Positions 1-6,460 of a DNA stretch of 10,113 nt are shown here, in pieces (the first letter of the stretch is position 1; every line of letters starts with the position of its first letter). Both the position numbers and the translations under genes were made by a program. The DNA is from Methanoculleus sp. (lineage in GTDB: Archaea; Halobacteriota; Methanomicrobia; Methanomicrobiales; Methanoculleaceae). The stretch spans positions 1 to 10,113 of the forward strand of contig JALNXI010000063.1 of NCBI GenBank assembly GCA_023230425.1, written 5' to 3'. The notes under the pieces are model-generated. The model had not been told where the DNA came from. It was given only the letters and a program-made list of their open reading frames with translations, and made no database searches.

Positions 1-14
1 AACTCTATCATGTG

Positions 15-389
15 ATGCCGTCGATCGCCAGTGCACTGGTATCGCGGTGCAGGGTCTTTGAGAAGAGTCACCTGAAGAAGAACGGCCGCCTCGATATCCC
101 GACCATCGGCACTCCTAACCGGCAGCGGGTAGGGGTGCTCTGCCTGACCGTGCGCGACAGCCGGGCCCCCCTCATCGGAGCCCACGTCTCGATCCGGAAA
201 GGAAAACTTGTCATCACGAGCGATGTGACGGATTCTGGAGGAAGGGTCTGTTTTCGCCTGCTGAACGGGCGCTATATGTGCGTGGTCTCGGACCGGACCG
301 GAGAGCGGACACGGTGCATCATCGAATTCCATGATCCTCAGGTAGAAACGTGTGTTGATATTGGGGGCACAGAGGATGAGAGCAAATGA
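15..389 (+). CDS. Small cysteine-containing protein with a CNA-B/carboxypeptidase-regulatory-like beta domain; first visible gene of the pilus-like operon, possibly 5'-partial
   Basis: The product is about 124 aa counted from the ATG at 15. Residues 40-118 show the pattern of a CNA-B/carboxypeptidase-regulatory-like beta sandwich: a strand VGVLCLTVRD, then PLIGAHVSI, a TDSGGRVCF turn (T-D-x-x-G-x-v-x-F) and an NGRYMCVV strand. These folds often act as stalks or adhesion modules. No signal peptide or membrane segment is visible. There are six cysteines (C12, C43, C79, C89, C101, C113), an unusual number for this fold. The gene overlaps the ATPase gene by 14 nt, so the two are probably co-translated and functionally linked. 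Start choice is uncertain. A GTG lies at 12 and an ATG at 15, but the frame stays open to the left edge, so the real start may lie outside the window. Alternatively, a TGA at 13-15 in another frame could end an upstream gene and overlap this ATG (TGATG). The domain call rests on pattern only, and the role is unknown. Confidence 0.7.
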   Translation: MPSIASALVSRCRVFEKSHLKKNGRLDIPTIGTPNRQRVGVLCLTVRDSRAPLIGAHVSIRKGKLVITSDVTDSGGRVCFRLLNGRYMCVVSDRTGERTRCIIEFHDPQVETCVDIGGTEDESK

Positions 390-2748
390 GGACGAAGAAC
401 GTGAATTAATAGCAGCGGTCAGGAATCTTCTCACGCAATCCGGGAAACCGGAGACCGGCAACGGGAACGCCATGACGGGGCCTGATGATCCCGCACCGGC
501 GTCCCGGCCCGATGGAGAGGGGGTGCAGGAAGAGGCTGCTCTGGAGTTCGCTGGAACTGGATCCGGCGGAGATGACGAGCAACTGAGAGCCGATCCCGTG
601 CCGGCGCCGAAGAAGGCGGGCATCCGTTCGCTCATCGACTCGGTGGTCCGGTCCGGGAGCGCCTGGGACCGGCGCGCAGCCGGCGGCGAGGATCCGGTCA
701 GGGCCCTCCTCGACCGGATTGAGCAGCACGGGGCAGACGGAGAGATTGGACCCTCCCCGCCAGTGGCGGCGGAGGATATCGTGGCAGAGCCGGATATATC
801 GGCCTCGATGCCGGGGCGCACTGATCCCTTTGGTATCCTCAACCGGATGAAGGGGTGGAGGGAGGCCGACGTGCCCGGCGTCGATGATCCCGAACCGGAC
901 GAAGACCTGGACGCCGGCGTGGTATCGGTTGAGGAGCTCGGGAACCTGGCGGACCTGATCCTCCCGAAGAGTGCGACATTTGCAGTCGAAGAACTGAACA
1001 TCAACCGTAACGAGCATCATTTCGACTTTGTCGATAACGCCCGGGTCGTATCGGAGTTCGATGACCTCTTTGCCAGGGCTTTCTCCTCCACCACACTCGC
1101 CGTAGCCGCGGCACAGACAGCGGTCCCGGCAGAAGCGGAGACGCAGTCCCGGTTCGGGTTCCTCAAAATGTTCCACCCGAAAGCCGAAGAGGTGATCGAG
1201 GAGTACAACCCCACGCTTCATGGGCCGCTCGTTGATCTCTCTATGCGGCCATCGTCGGGACTGGAGGAGATCGAGCTCTACCCGGTGAACGAGCCGTATG
1301 CTTACGTCCGGGTGACCTACGACGGCACGACGCACGAGTACACCTACAATGTCCTCGAGCCCATGCTCACGCTCGGAGAGCAGGAACTCTTTGGGGAGAT
1401 CAAGGAGCGCCTCTTTGAGACGCTCAACATCACCGCCCGCGAGATCACCCGCGAGGCGGCAAGGAAGGCGCTCCGGGATTCGGCCAACACGATCATAGCC
1501 GATTACGGGATCCGCCTATCTCCGCCCGGGCGGGAGAAGATTCTCTACCACGTGGAGAAGGAGTTCCTCGGCGACGGGCTGATCGACCCGGTGATGCACG
1601 ACAAGTACATAGAAGATATCTCCTGTGACGGCGTGAACAGTCCCATATTCGTCTATCACACGACCTACGAGTCGATGAAGACGAGCCTGGCCTACCACGA
1701 CGCTGCGGAACTTGATTCGTTCGTCACGAAACTCGCGCAACGGGCCGGAAAGTACATATCTATCGCCGAACCGATGCTGGATGCCACGATGAGCGACGGG
1801 TCGCGTATCCAGATGACGCTCGGGGCAGAGGTGACCGCTCACGGCTCGACGTTCACGATACGGAAGTTCCGTGAGGAGCCAATCACGCCCACAGACCTCA
1901 TTGAGTGGCACACCTTCTCGCCGCTCGGTATCGCTTTCATCTGGCTTGCGGTCGAGAACGCCAAGTCCTGCATATTTGCTGGCGGGACGGCGTCCGGGAA
2001 GACCACGACGTTAAATGCCATATCGCTCTTCATCCCGCCGCTCGCAAAGATTGTCACCCTCGAGGATACCCGTGAGTTAAAACTCCCCCACCCGAACTGG
2101 ATCCCGAGCATCACCCGTGATTCGTTCTCGCAGGACGGGCGAGGCGAGATCGATATGTATGAGCTTCTGCGTGCCGCCCTCCGGCAGCGCCCGGAGTATA
2201 TCCTGGTCGGCGAGGTCCGTGGCCGCGAGGCCCTGACCCTCTTCCAGGCGATGAGCACCGGGCACGTCACCTATGCGACGATGCACGCCGACTCGGTGGC
2301 GAGCGCCGTCCACCGTCTGGAGAACCCGCCGATCGACGTGCCGAGAAACATGCTCTCTGCGCTCTCCCTGATGTCCATCCAGGTGCAGGCCCGGGTAGGG
2401 GGCCAGCGGATCCGGCGGAACAAGCAACTCATCGAGATCCTGGATATCGATCCCAGGACGAACGAGCTGATCACGAACGAGGTCTTCCGGTGGCATCCGG
2501 CGACTGATGAGATCCGTTACTCGGGCAAATCCTACATCCTCGAGCAGATCATGGAGGACCGGGGATGGAGCGAGGAGCGGATGCGTGAAGAACTGAAACG
2601 GCGGCAGGAAGTGCTCGAATGGATGCGTATCAAGAAGATCCGCCACTTCCGTGACGTGAGCAAGATCCTGGTATCCTACTTCCGGGACCCGGAGACGGTC
2701 ATCCAGCGGGTGCGCTCCGACCTCTACGGGGAGAGTGGTTCCGCATGA
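376..2748 (+). CDS. Type II/IV secretion ATPase, archaeal TadA/GspE/FlaI-like, with a long acidic N-terminal extension
   Basis: This is a hexameric AAA-like motor of the VirB11/GspE superfamily. It would hydrolyse ATP at the cytoplasmic face to power assembly of a pilus-like filament. From the ATG at 376 it has 790 aa. The C-terminal half carries every core motif: Walker A GGTASGKTTT (536-545), Asp box VTLEDTRE (560-567), Walker B region ILVGEVRGRE (609-618) and His box GHVTYATMHAD (629-639). Residues about 330-500 match the usual N-terminal domain, including GSRIQMTL and FTIRKF just before the motor. Residues 1 to about 200 are acidic, Pro/Gly-rich and probably disordered, with short amphipathic helices. 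They make the protein much longer than bacterial TadA or archaeal FlaI (roughly 400-550 aa). A GTG at 352 in frame is possible, but ATG 376 is preferred because it limits the overlap with the preceding gene to 14 nt and has a G-rich stretch (363-367) upstream. The stop overlaps the next gene as ATGA. The superfamily is certain; whether the machine is a pilus or a secretion system is inferred. Confidence 0.95.
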   Translation: MRANEDEERELIAAVRNLLTQSGKPETGNGNAMTGPDDPAPASRPDGEGVQEEAALEFAGTGSGGDDEQLRADPVPAPKKAGIRSLIDSVVRSGSAWDRRAAGGEDPVRALLDRIEQHGADGEIGPSPPVAAEDIVAEPDISASMPGRTDPFGILNRMKGWREADVPGVDDPEPDEDLDAGVVSVEELGNLADLILPKSATFAVEELNINRNEHHFDFVDNARVVSEFDDLFARAFSSTTLAVAAAQTAVPAEAETQSRFGFLKMFHPKAEEVIEEYNPTLHGPLVDLSMRPSSGLEEIELYPVNEPYAYVRVTYDGTTHEYTYNVLEPMLTLGEQELFGEIKERLFETLNITAREITREAARKALRDSANTIIADYGIRLSPPGREKILYHVEKEFLGDGLIDPVMHDKYIEDISCDGVNSPIFVYHTTYESMKTSLAYHDAAELDSFVTKLAQRAGKYISIAEPMLDATMSDGSRIQMTLGAEVTAHGSTFTIRKFREEPITPTDLIEWHTFSPLGIAFIWLAVENAKSCIFAGGTASGKTTTLNAISLFIPPLAKIVTLEDTRELKLPHPNWIPSITRDSFSQDGRGEIDMYELLRAALRQRPEYILVGEVRGREALTLFQAMSTGHVTYATMHADSVASAVHRLENPPIDVPRNMLSALSLMSIQVQARVGGQRIRRNKQLIEILDIDPRTNELITNEVFRWHPATDEIRYSGKSYILEQIMEDRGWSEERMREELKRRQEVLEWMRIKKIRHFRDVSKILVSYFRDPETVIQRVRSDLYGESGSA

Positions 2749-3668
2749 ACGGGTATGAACGGTTCTGCTTCAATTTGATCGGCCGCGACTTAAAGGAGAA
2801 GCGGGGAGAGTTCATCAGCCTCCGTAACGACCTGATGGGGGCGCGGATGAATACGCCGTTTGAAGCCTACCTTGCGACCGCCTACGTATCCTCGGTCGTC
2901 GTAGGACTTGTCGCTGCTGTGGTCATCGGACTTCTGACCTACCTCCTGCGGGTCCCTGAGATGATCTCCTATCATGGTGCGGTCCCGGAGATATTCTACG
3001 CGTTGAACGACTACAAACTCCTGCTTGGCACCGTCGTCATCACGGTCCTCTCGCTCCTGATCTTCGGAGGCATAGCATACCTGATCTTTCTCCTCTACCC
3101 CGGCATACGGGCCGGGGAACGCCGCCGGAACATCGATGCAACCCTGCCGTACGCGATCAACTACGTCACCGCCATGTCTTCGGCAGGGATCACCCCCGAC
3201 GAGGTCTTCCGGCTGCTCGGCCAGAGCAAAATCTATGGCGAGAGTGCCGTCGAGGCACGTTACGTTGCCCGGGAGACCGATTTCTTCGGGAAGGATCTCC
3301 TTGACGCCCTGCGGGCAGTCTCGCAGGCGACGCCGAGCGAGCGGATGCGGGAGTTCATGCAGGGAGCCATTGCAAGCATATCCAGCGGGAGCAATCTCAC
3401 GGAGTACTTCCGTGCCAAGGCTCACCAGTATACGCTCGAGAACAACCAGCAGCAGAAGTCGTTCCTGGAGACGCTCGGGCTGATCGCGGAGTCGTACGTC
3501 ACCGCGATGGTCGCCGGCATGCTCTTCCTGATCATCCTGCAGTCGATCATGACGCTCATATCGGGCGACTCGAACCCGTTCTTCCTCTACATCATCATCT
3601 ACCTGATCGTGCCGTTTGGGAGCATGATGTTCGTCATACTGATCAGTTCCATGACCCCGGAGGTGTGA
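2745..3668 (+). CDS. GspF/TadC-type integral membrane platform protein, first of two
   Basis: This 307-aa protein is the inner-membrane platform on which the ATPase acts in type II secretion, type IV pilus and archaellum machines. An N-terminal cytoplasmic stretch (1-42) leads to two hydrophobic segments (about 46-68 and 92-117). A soluble helical T2SSF-type domain follows (about 128-245) with TLPYAINYVTAMSSAGITPDEVF (typical L-P-x-A-x-x-x-x-x-A-x-x-x-x-G-x-x layout) at 133-155. Two more membrane segments lie at about 251-272 and 279-303. The start is fixed by the ATGA overlap with the ATPase stop, which implies translational coupling. A purine-rich GGGGAGAG lies about 10 nt upstream (2728-2735). 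It contains one T2SSF unit, whereas archaellar FlaJ has two in one chain. The next gene supplies the second unit. The family assignment is secure; the exact partner filament is not visible here. Confidence 0.9.
   Translation: MNGYERFCFNLIGRDLKEKRGEFISLRNDLMGARMNTPFEAYLATAYVSSVVVGLVAAVVIGLLTYLLRVPEMISYHGAVPEIFYALNDYKLLLGTVVITVLSLLIFGGIAYLIFLLYPGIRAGERRRNIDATLPYAINYVTAMSSAGITPDEVFRLLGQSKIYGESAVEARYVARETDFFGKDLLDALRAVSQATPSERMREFMQGAIASISSGSNLTEYFRAKAHQYTLENNQQQKSFLETLGLIAESYVTAMVAGMLFLIILQSIMTLISGDSNPFFLYIIIYLIVPFGSMMFVILISSMTPEV
3659..3665 (+). promoter_or_regulatory. Strong Shine-Dalgarno site for the second platform gene
   Basis: GGAGGTG lies 4 nt before the ATG at 3670 and overlaps the last codons of the upstream gene. 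It matches the anti-SD end of archaeal 16S rRNA and fixes the start. It also shows that this organism uses SD-led initiation inside operons, in contrast to its apparently leaderless first genes. Confidence 0.8.
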
Positions 3669-3669
3669 T

Positions 3670-4707
3670 ATGGGATTCAAAGAAATCTTCGACGACTTTT
3701 TGAACCGGTCCCCGGACCGTGGCGCGGCGGAGGGCACCCCGGCGGCCGACGCGTTCGAGGAGCAGGAGCACGAGATCTTCGGCAGAATTGAGAACTGGCG
3801 GAAATATCAGGAAGGGTTTTACCGGTTCCTCAAGCATCCGCTCCAGGTGATGATAGCGGAGCCCGCCACCGTTCTCTTCATCTCCGTCCCGGTGGCGCTC
3901 CTCCTTCTCATCGGCGGGTTTGCAAGCCTGGTGCTCTCGTACGGCTTCGGCGTCCTCTTCACGACGACGATGATCGACGACATATTTGTCTTCTCGCTCC
4001 TCATCGCTATCGTGCCGCTCGCGGCCCTCGATCTCAAGGAAGGGCTGCGTGTATCGAGCATTGAAGCATCTCTCCCGAACTTCTTCCGGGACGTGGCCGG
4101 GATGAACGATTCGGGCATGACGCTCCCGCACGCCATCCACATCGTCTCGGAGGGCGAGTATGGGGCGCTCACGCCGCATATCCGCAAGCTCGATACCGAG
4201 ATGTCCTGGGGCGTCCCGTTCGTGGAGGCCATTCGCCGGTTCGGAAAGGTCGTCAACACTCCGCTCGCTGAGCGGAGCGTCGACCTGATCGCCCATGCGA
4301 GTTCCGCCGGCGGCGACGTGAGCGAGGTGCTCCGGGCGGCGGCGCACGATGCCTACGAGTTCTTTAACCTGAAGTCGGAGCGGAAGAACGGTATGATGAT
4401 CTACATGGTCATCATCGTTATGTCGTTCTTCGTCTTCCTCTTCGTCATCGGTGTGCTTTCGAGCACCTTCCTCACCACCATGGCGGAGGCGGGCGAGGCG
4501 GTCGCGGCATCAGGCTCGAGCCAGGCGTTCATAGGCACCGTGGACCTCTTCCTCTACAACCGGCTCTTCTGCCACTCCGCACTGATCCAGGGATTCTTCT
4601 CCGGACTTGCGGCAGGCGTTATGGGCGAAGGCCGGGTGCTCGGGGGGCTGAAGTACGCTGCCGTCATGGTGCTGATCGCCTGGATAGCGTTCCGGTTCTT
4701 TATCTGA
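3670..4707 (+). CDS. GspF/TadC-type integral membrane platform protein, second of two
   Basis: The protein has 345 aa and the same architecture as its upstream neighbour, but with a longer charged N-terminus (1-60, rich in Asp/Glu/Arg). Hydrophobic segments lie at about 66-91, 103-120 and 242-265, with weaker ones near 303-318 and 325-345. The soluble T2SSF-type domain spans about 130-235: ASLPNFFRDVAGMNDSGMTL at 133-152, then PHAIHIV, an FVEAIRRFG segment and an ASSAGGDVSEVLRAAA helix near 210-225. The start codon lies 1 nt after the preceding stop. A near-perfect ribosome binding site GGAGGTG (3659-3665) sits 4 nt before the ATG, inside the last codons of the upstream gene, so this start is well supported. 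The two platform proteins probably form a heteromer equivalent to one two-domain FlaJ/PilC chain. A T-rich terminator follows the stop by about 15 nt, making this the last gene of the operon. Confidence 0.9.
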   Translation: MGFKEIFDDFLNRSPDRGAAEGTPAADAFEEQEHEIFGRIENWRKYQEGFYRFLKHPLQVMIAEPATVLFISVPVALLLLIGGFASLVLSYGFGVLFTTTMIDDIFVFSLLIAIVPLAALDLKEGLRVSSIEASLPNFFRDVAGMNDSGMTLPHAIHIVSEGEYGALTPHIRKLDTEMSWGVPFVEAIRRFGKVVNTPLAERSVDLIAHASSAGGDVSEVLRAAAHDAYEFFNLKSERKNGMMIYMVIIVMSFFVFLFVIGVLSSTFLTTMAEAGEAVAASGSSQAFIGTVDLFLYNRLFCHSALIQGFFSGLAAGVMGEGRVLGGLKYAAVMVLIAWIAFRFFI

Positions 4708-4710
4708 GAG

Positions 4711-4733
4711 ATCGGGACGGGTTTTTTCTTTTT
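4711..4733 (+). terminator. T-rich terminator of the pilus-like operon
   Basis: Four nt after the TGA (4705-4707) a G-rich patch leads into TTTTTTCTTTTT (4722-4733). Archaeal RNA polymerase terminates at such T-tracts without needing a strong hairpin. The gene beyond it is on the opposite strand, which fits the end of the transcript. Confidence 0.7.
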
Positions 4734-4738
4734 ACGGC

Positions 4739-4771
4739 GCTCCGGAGAACGACTGCCGGAACGGCAGGAGC
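4739..4771. repeat. Two-tier inverted repeat in the convergent intergenic region
   Basis: CTGCCG-GAA-CGGCAG (4753-4767) is a perfect 6-bp stem with a 3-nt loop. Flanking GCTCC (4739-4743) and GGAGC (4767-4771) can pair outside it, sharing one base. It lies just past the T-tract of the plus-strand operon and 150 nt beyond the end of cbiP. There is no T-run next to it in either direction, so it is not an obvious terminator. The rest of the 4708-4916 gap shows no convincing gene. Confidence 0.4.
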
Positions 4772-4916
4772 TTGAGAAACTGTCAGGCTTCGAGGACGGT
4801 CCACTGTACCCGGGCTTTCGTAGGTTTTTCCGGCCGCACCGCTCAGGCCAGTTGCATCGCCCTGTCTATGGGTCCTCACATCAGCCAGGCCCTGGCACCT
4901 CCTGACCAGAGCCCCC

Positions 4917-6401
4917 TCACCCCCCCCGCTCTTCACCTCTCGGGTCACTGTCCTGAAAATAAGTCATGATAACATCCATATCCACATGCTCCTCGAAGTG
5001 CCGGGCCAGGTCGTCGTAGGCAGCGGTGTCGCCAGCCGCCGCCATCGGCTCAAACGGCACGCCCCGCCGCTCCGAGAGGTGGGCGAGGAGGGCGTTTACG
5101 GCACCGGGATTCTGGAAGAGGCCATGCATGTAGGTCCCGAAGACCAGGCCGTCGGGGGTTGCGGCCCCCTCACCGGCGAACGCCTCAGGGAGGCCTCGGC
5201 GCTCAGTCTCGCCCATGTGGATCTCGTAGCCGGCCACCTCCCCCATCCCTGAGAGGATGGGGCCGAGCGCAGATGCCCGGCGCCGGACCTGCACCGTCGT
5301 CTTGTGGTAGCCCGAGAAGGCGGTGGTAACATCGAGGAGCCCGAACCCCCGGTATTCAGCCGGAGTCCCCGACTCGATGCCGGAGTCAACGATCCGGCGG
5401 CCAAGCATCTGGTAGCCCCCGCAGATCCCGATGATCGGGACGCCCCGTTCCCGGGCGAGTCGGAGTTCTTCCCCCGTCCCGGCACGGTTGAGCACGCTGA
5501 GATCCTCCACGGTGTTCTTTGTCCCCGGGAGGATGATGCAGTCGTAGCCCGCAAGCGGCGTCCCGGGCGGGACGTAGTCCACCGAGGCGTGCTGTTCAAG
5601 GACCTCGAAGTCGGTGAAGTTCGCGATCCGGGGGAGGCGAACGACGGCGATCCTGACCGGTCGCCCGGCCGCCTGTTGCCCCTTGTCCCCGAGCGAGAGC
5701 GAGTCCTCGCTCGGCAGGCGGATCTCCGTATACGGCACCACCCCGAGCACCCGGACACCCGTGAGCTCCTCGAGTTTTGTAACGCCTGATGCAAAGAGGC
5801 CGGCATCGCCCCGGAACTTGTTGATGATGACCCCGACGACGAGGGGCCGGATATCCTCCGGGAGGAGGGCGAGCGTCCCATAGACCTGGGCGAAGACTCC
5901 CCCGCGTTCGATGTCGGCGACAAGGACGATCGGAAGTGCGAGGCGCCGGGCGAGCCGTATGTTTGCTATATCGCGGTCGTAGAGGTTCACCTCTGCCGCC
6001 CCTCCGGCCCCTTCCACCACCACGTGCCCAAAGCGTCTCCGCAACCGCTCGAACGCCTCTACAGCCTCCTCGAGAAGCATATCCGTCTCGGCGTAGTAGT
6101 CGCGGATCTGCACATCCTTATACGGCTGTCCGAGCAGCACCACCTGCGAGACCGCTTCTCCCTTCGGTTTGAGAAGAACCGGGTTCATATCAGCCTCGGG
6201 CTCGATCCCGGCAGCGAAGGCCTGCACGGCCTGGGCAATCCCGATCTCACTCCCGTCGGCCGTGACGTAGGAGTTGAGGCTCATGTTCTGGGACTTGAAC
6301 GGTGCAACCGAGATCCCGCGCCGGTAGAGCGCACGGCAGAGCGCCGCTACCGTCACGCTCTTCCCTACGTGGGATGCGGTTCCGAGCACGATAAGAGACA
6401 T
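4917..6401 (-). CDS. cbiP: Cobyric acid synthase (adenosylcobyrinic acid a,c-diamide amidotransferase)
   Basis: CbiP/CobQ catalyses the ATP- and glutamine-dependent amidation of carboxylates b, d, e and g of adenosylcobyrinic acid a,c-diamide to give cobyric acid, late in B12 biosynthesis, in the cytoplasm. The 494-aa length is typical of the family. It has the expected two parts. The N-terminal ATP-binding amidoligase domain has a modified P-loop GTASHVGKS (7-15), PFKSQNMSLNS (34-44), MNPVLLKP (72-79) and VVEGAGG (128-134). The C-terminal class I glutaminase-like domain has nucleophile Cys327 in GICGGYQMLG and His426 in YMHGLF. The reading frame continues upstream to 6572, but that extension is Arg/Pro-rich, overlaps nrdJ and has no family match. 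The ATG at 6401 gives the canonical MSLIVLGTASHVGKS start. No SD precedes it, while a TATA-like element lies about 32 nt upstream, so the message is probably leaderless or nearly so. The last codons contain a run of eight G before TGA. It diverges from B12-dependent nrdJ. Confidence 0.95.
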   Translation of the reverse strand: MSLIVLGTASHVGKSVTVAALCRALYRRGISVAPFKSQNMSLNSYVTADGSEIGIAQAVQAFAAGIEPEADMNPVLLKPKGEAVSQVVLLGQPYKDVQIRDYYAETDMLLEEAVEAFERLRRRFGHVVVEGAGGAAEVNLYDRDIANIRLARRLALPIVLVADIERGGVFAQVYGTLALLPEDIRPLVVGVIINKFRGDAGLFASGVTKLEELTGVRVLGVVPYTEIRLPSEDSLSLGDKGQQAAGRPVRIAVVRLPRIANFTDFEVLEQHASVDYVPPGTPLAGYDCIILPGTKNTVEDLSVLNRAGTGEELRLARERGVPIIGICGGYQMLGRRIVDSGIESGTPAEYRGFGLLDVTTAFSGYHKTTVQVRRRASALGPILSGMGEVAGYEIHMGETERRGLPEAFAGEGAATPDGLVFGTYMHGLFQNPGAVNALLAHLSERRGVPFEPMAAAGDTAAYDDLARHFEEHVDMDVIMTYFQDSDPRGEERGG

Positions 6402-6429
6402 TGCTGGCAGGAGAATTGGGCACGACGGG

Positions 6430-6437
6430 TTATTAAG
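6430..6437. promoter_or_regulatory. Candidate shared bidirectional TATA element for cbiP (minus) and nrdJ (plus)
   Basis: TTATTAAG on plus (CTTAATAA on minus) is the only AT-rich patch in the roughly 60 nt between the two genes. Its centre is 27 nt before the ATG at 6461 (nrdJ) and 32 nt before the ATG at 6401 (cbiP). Archaeal transcription starts about 22-27 nt downstream of the TATA centre, so both messages would have very short or no leaders. It matches the usual TTTATATA-type consensus only moderately, so the call is inferential. Confidence 0.5.
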
Positions 6438-6460
6438 GGCGGGGTTCCATGGAGTGTTGT

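Noticed and set aside
406..1335. Long minus-strand open frame (309 codons) opposite the ATPase gene
   Set aside because: It is a GC-rich antisense shadow: the product is Arg/His/Pro-rich without domain pattern, and the plus strand encodes the ATPase through this region.
2790..3737. Minus-strand open frame (315 codons) opposite the first platform gene
   Set aside because: Its translation is dominated by charged residues typical of an antisense reading of membrane-protein codons, and the plus-strand product has clear T2SSF features.
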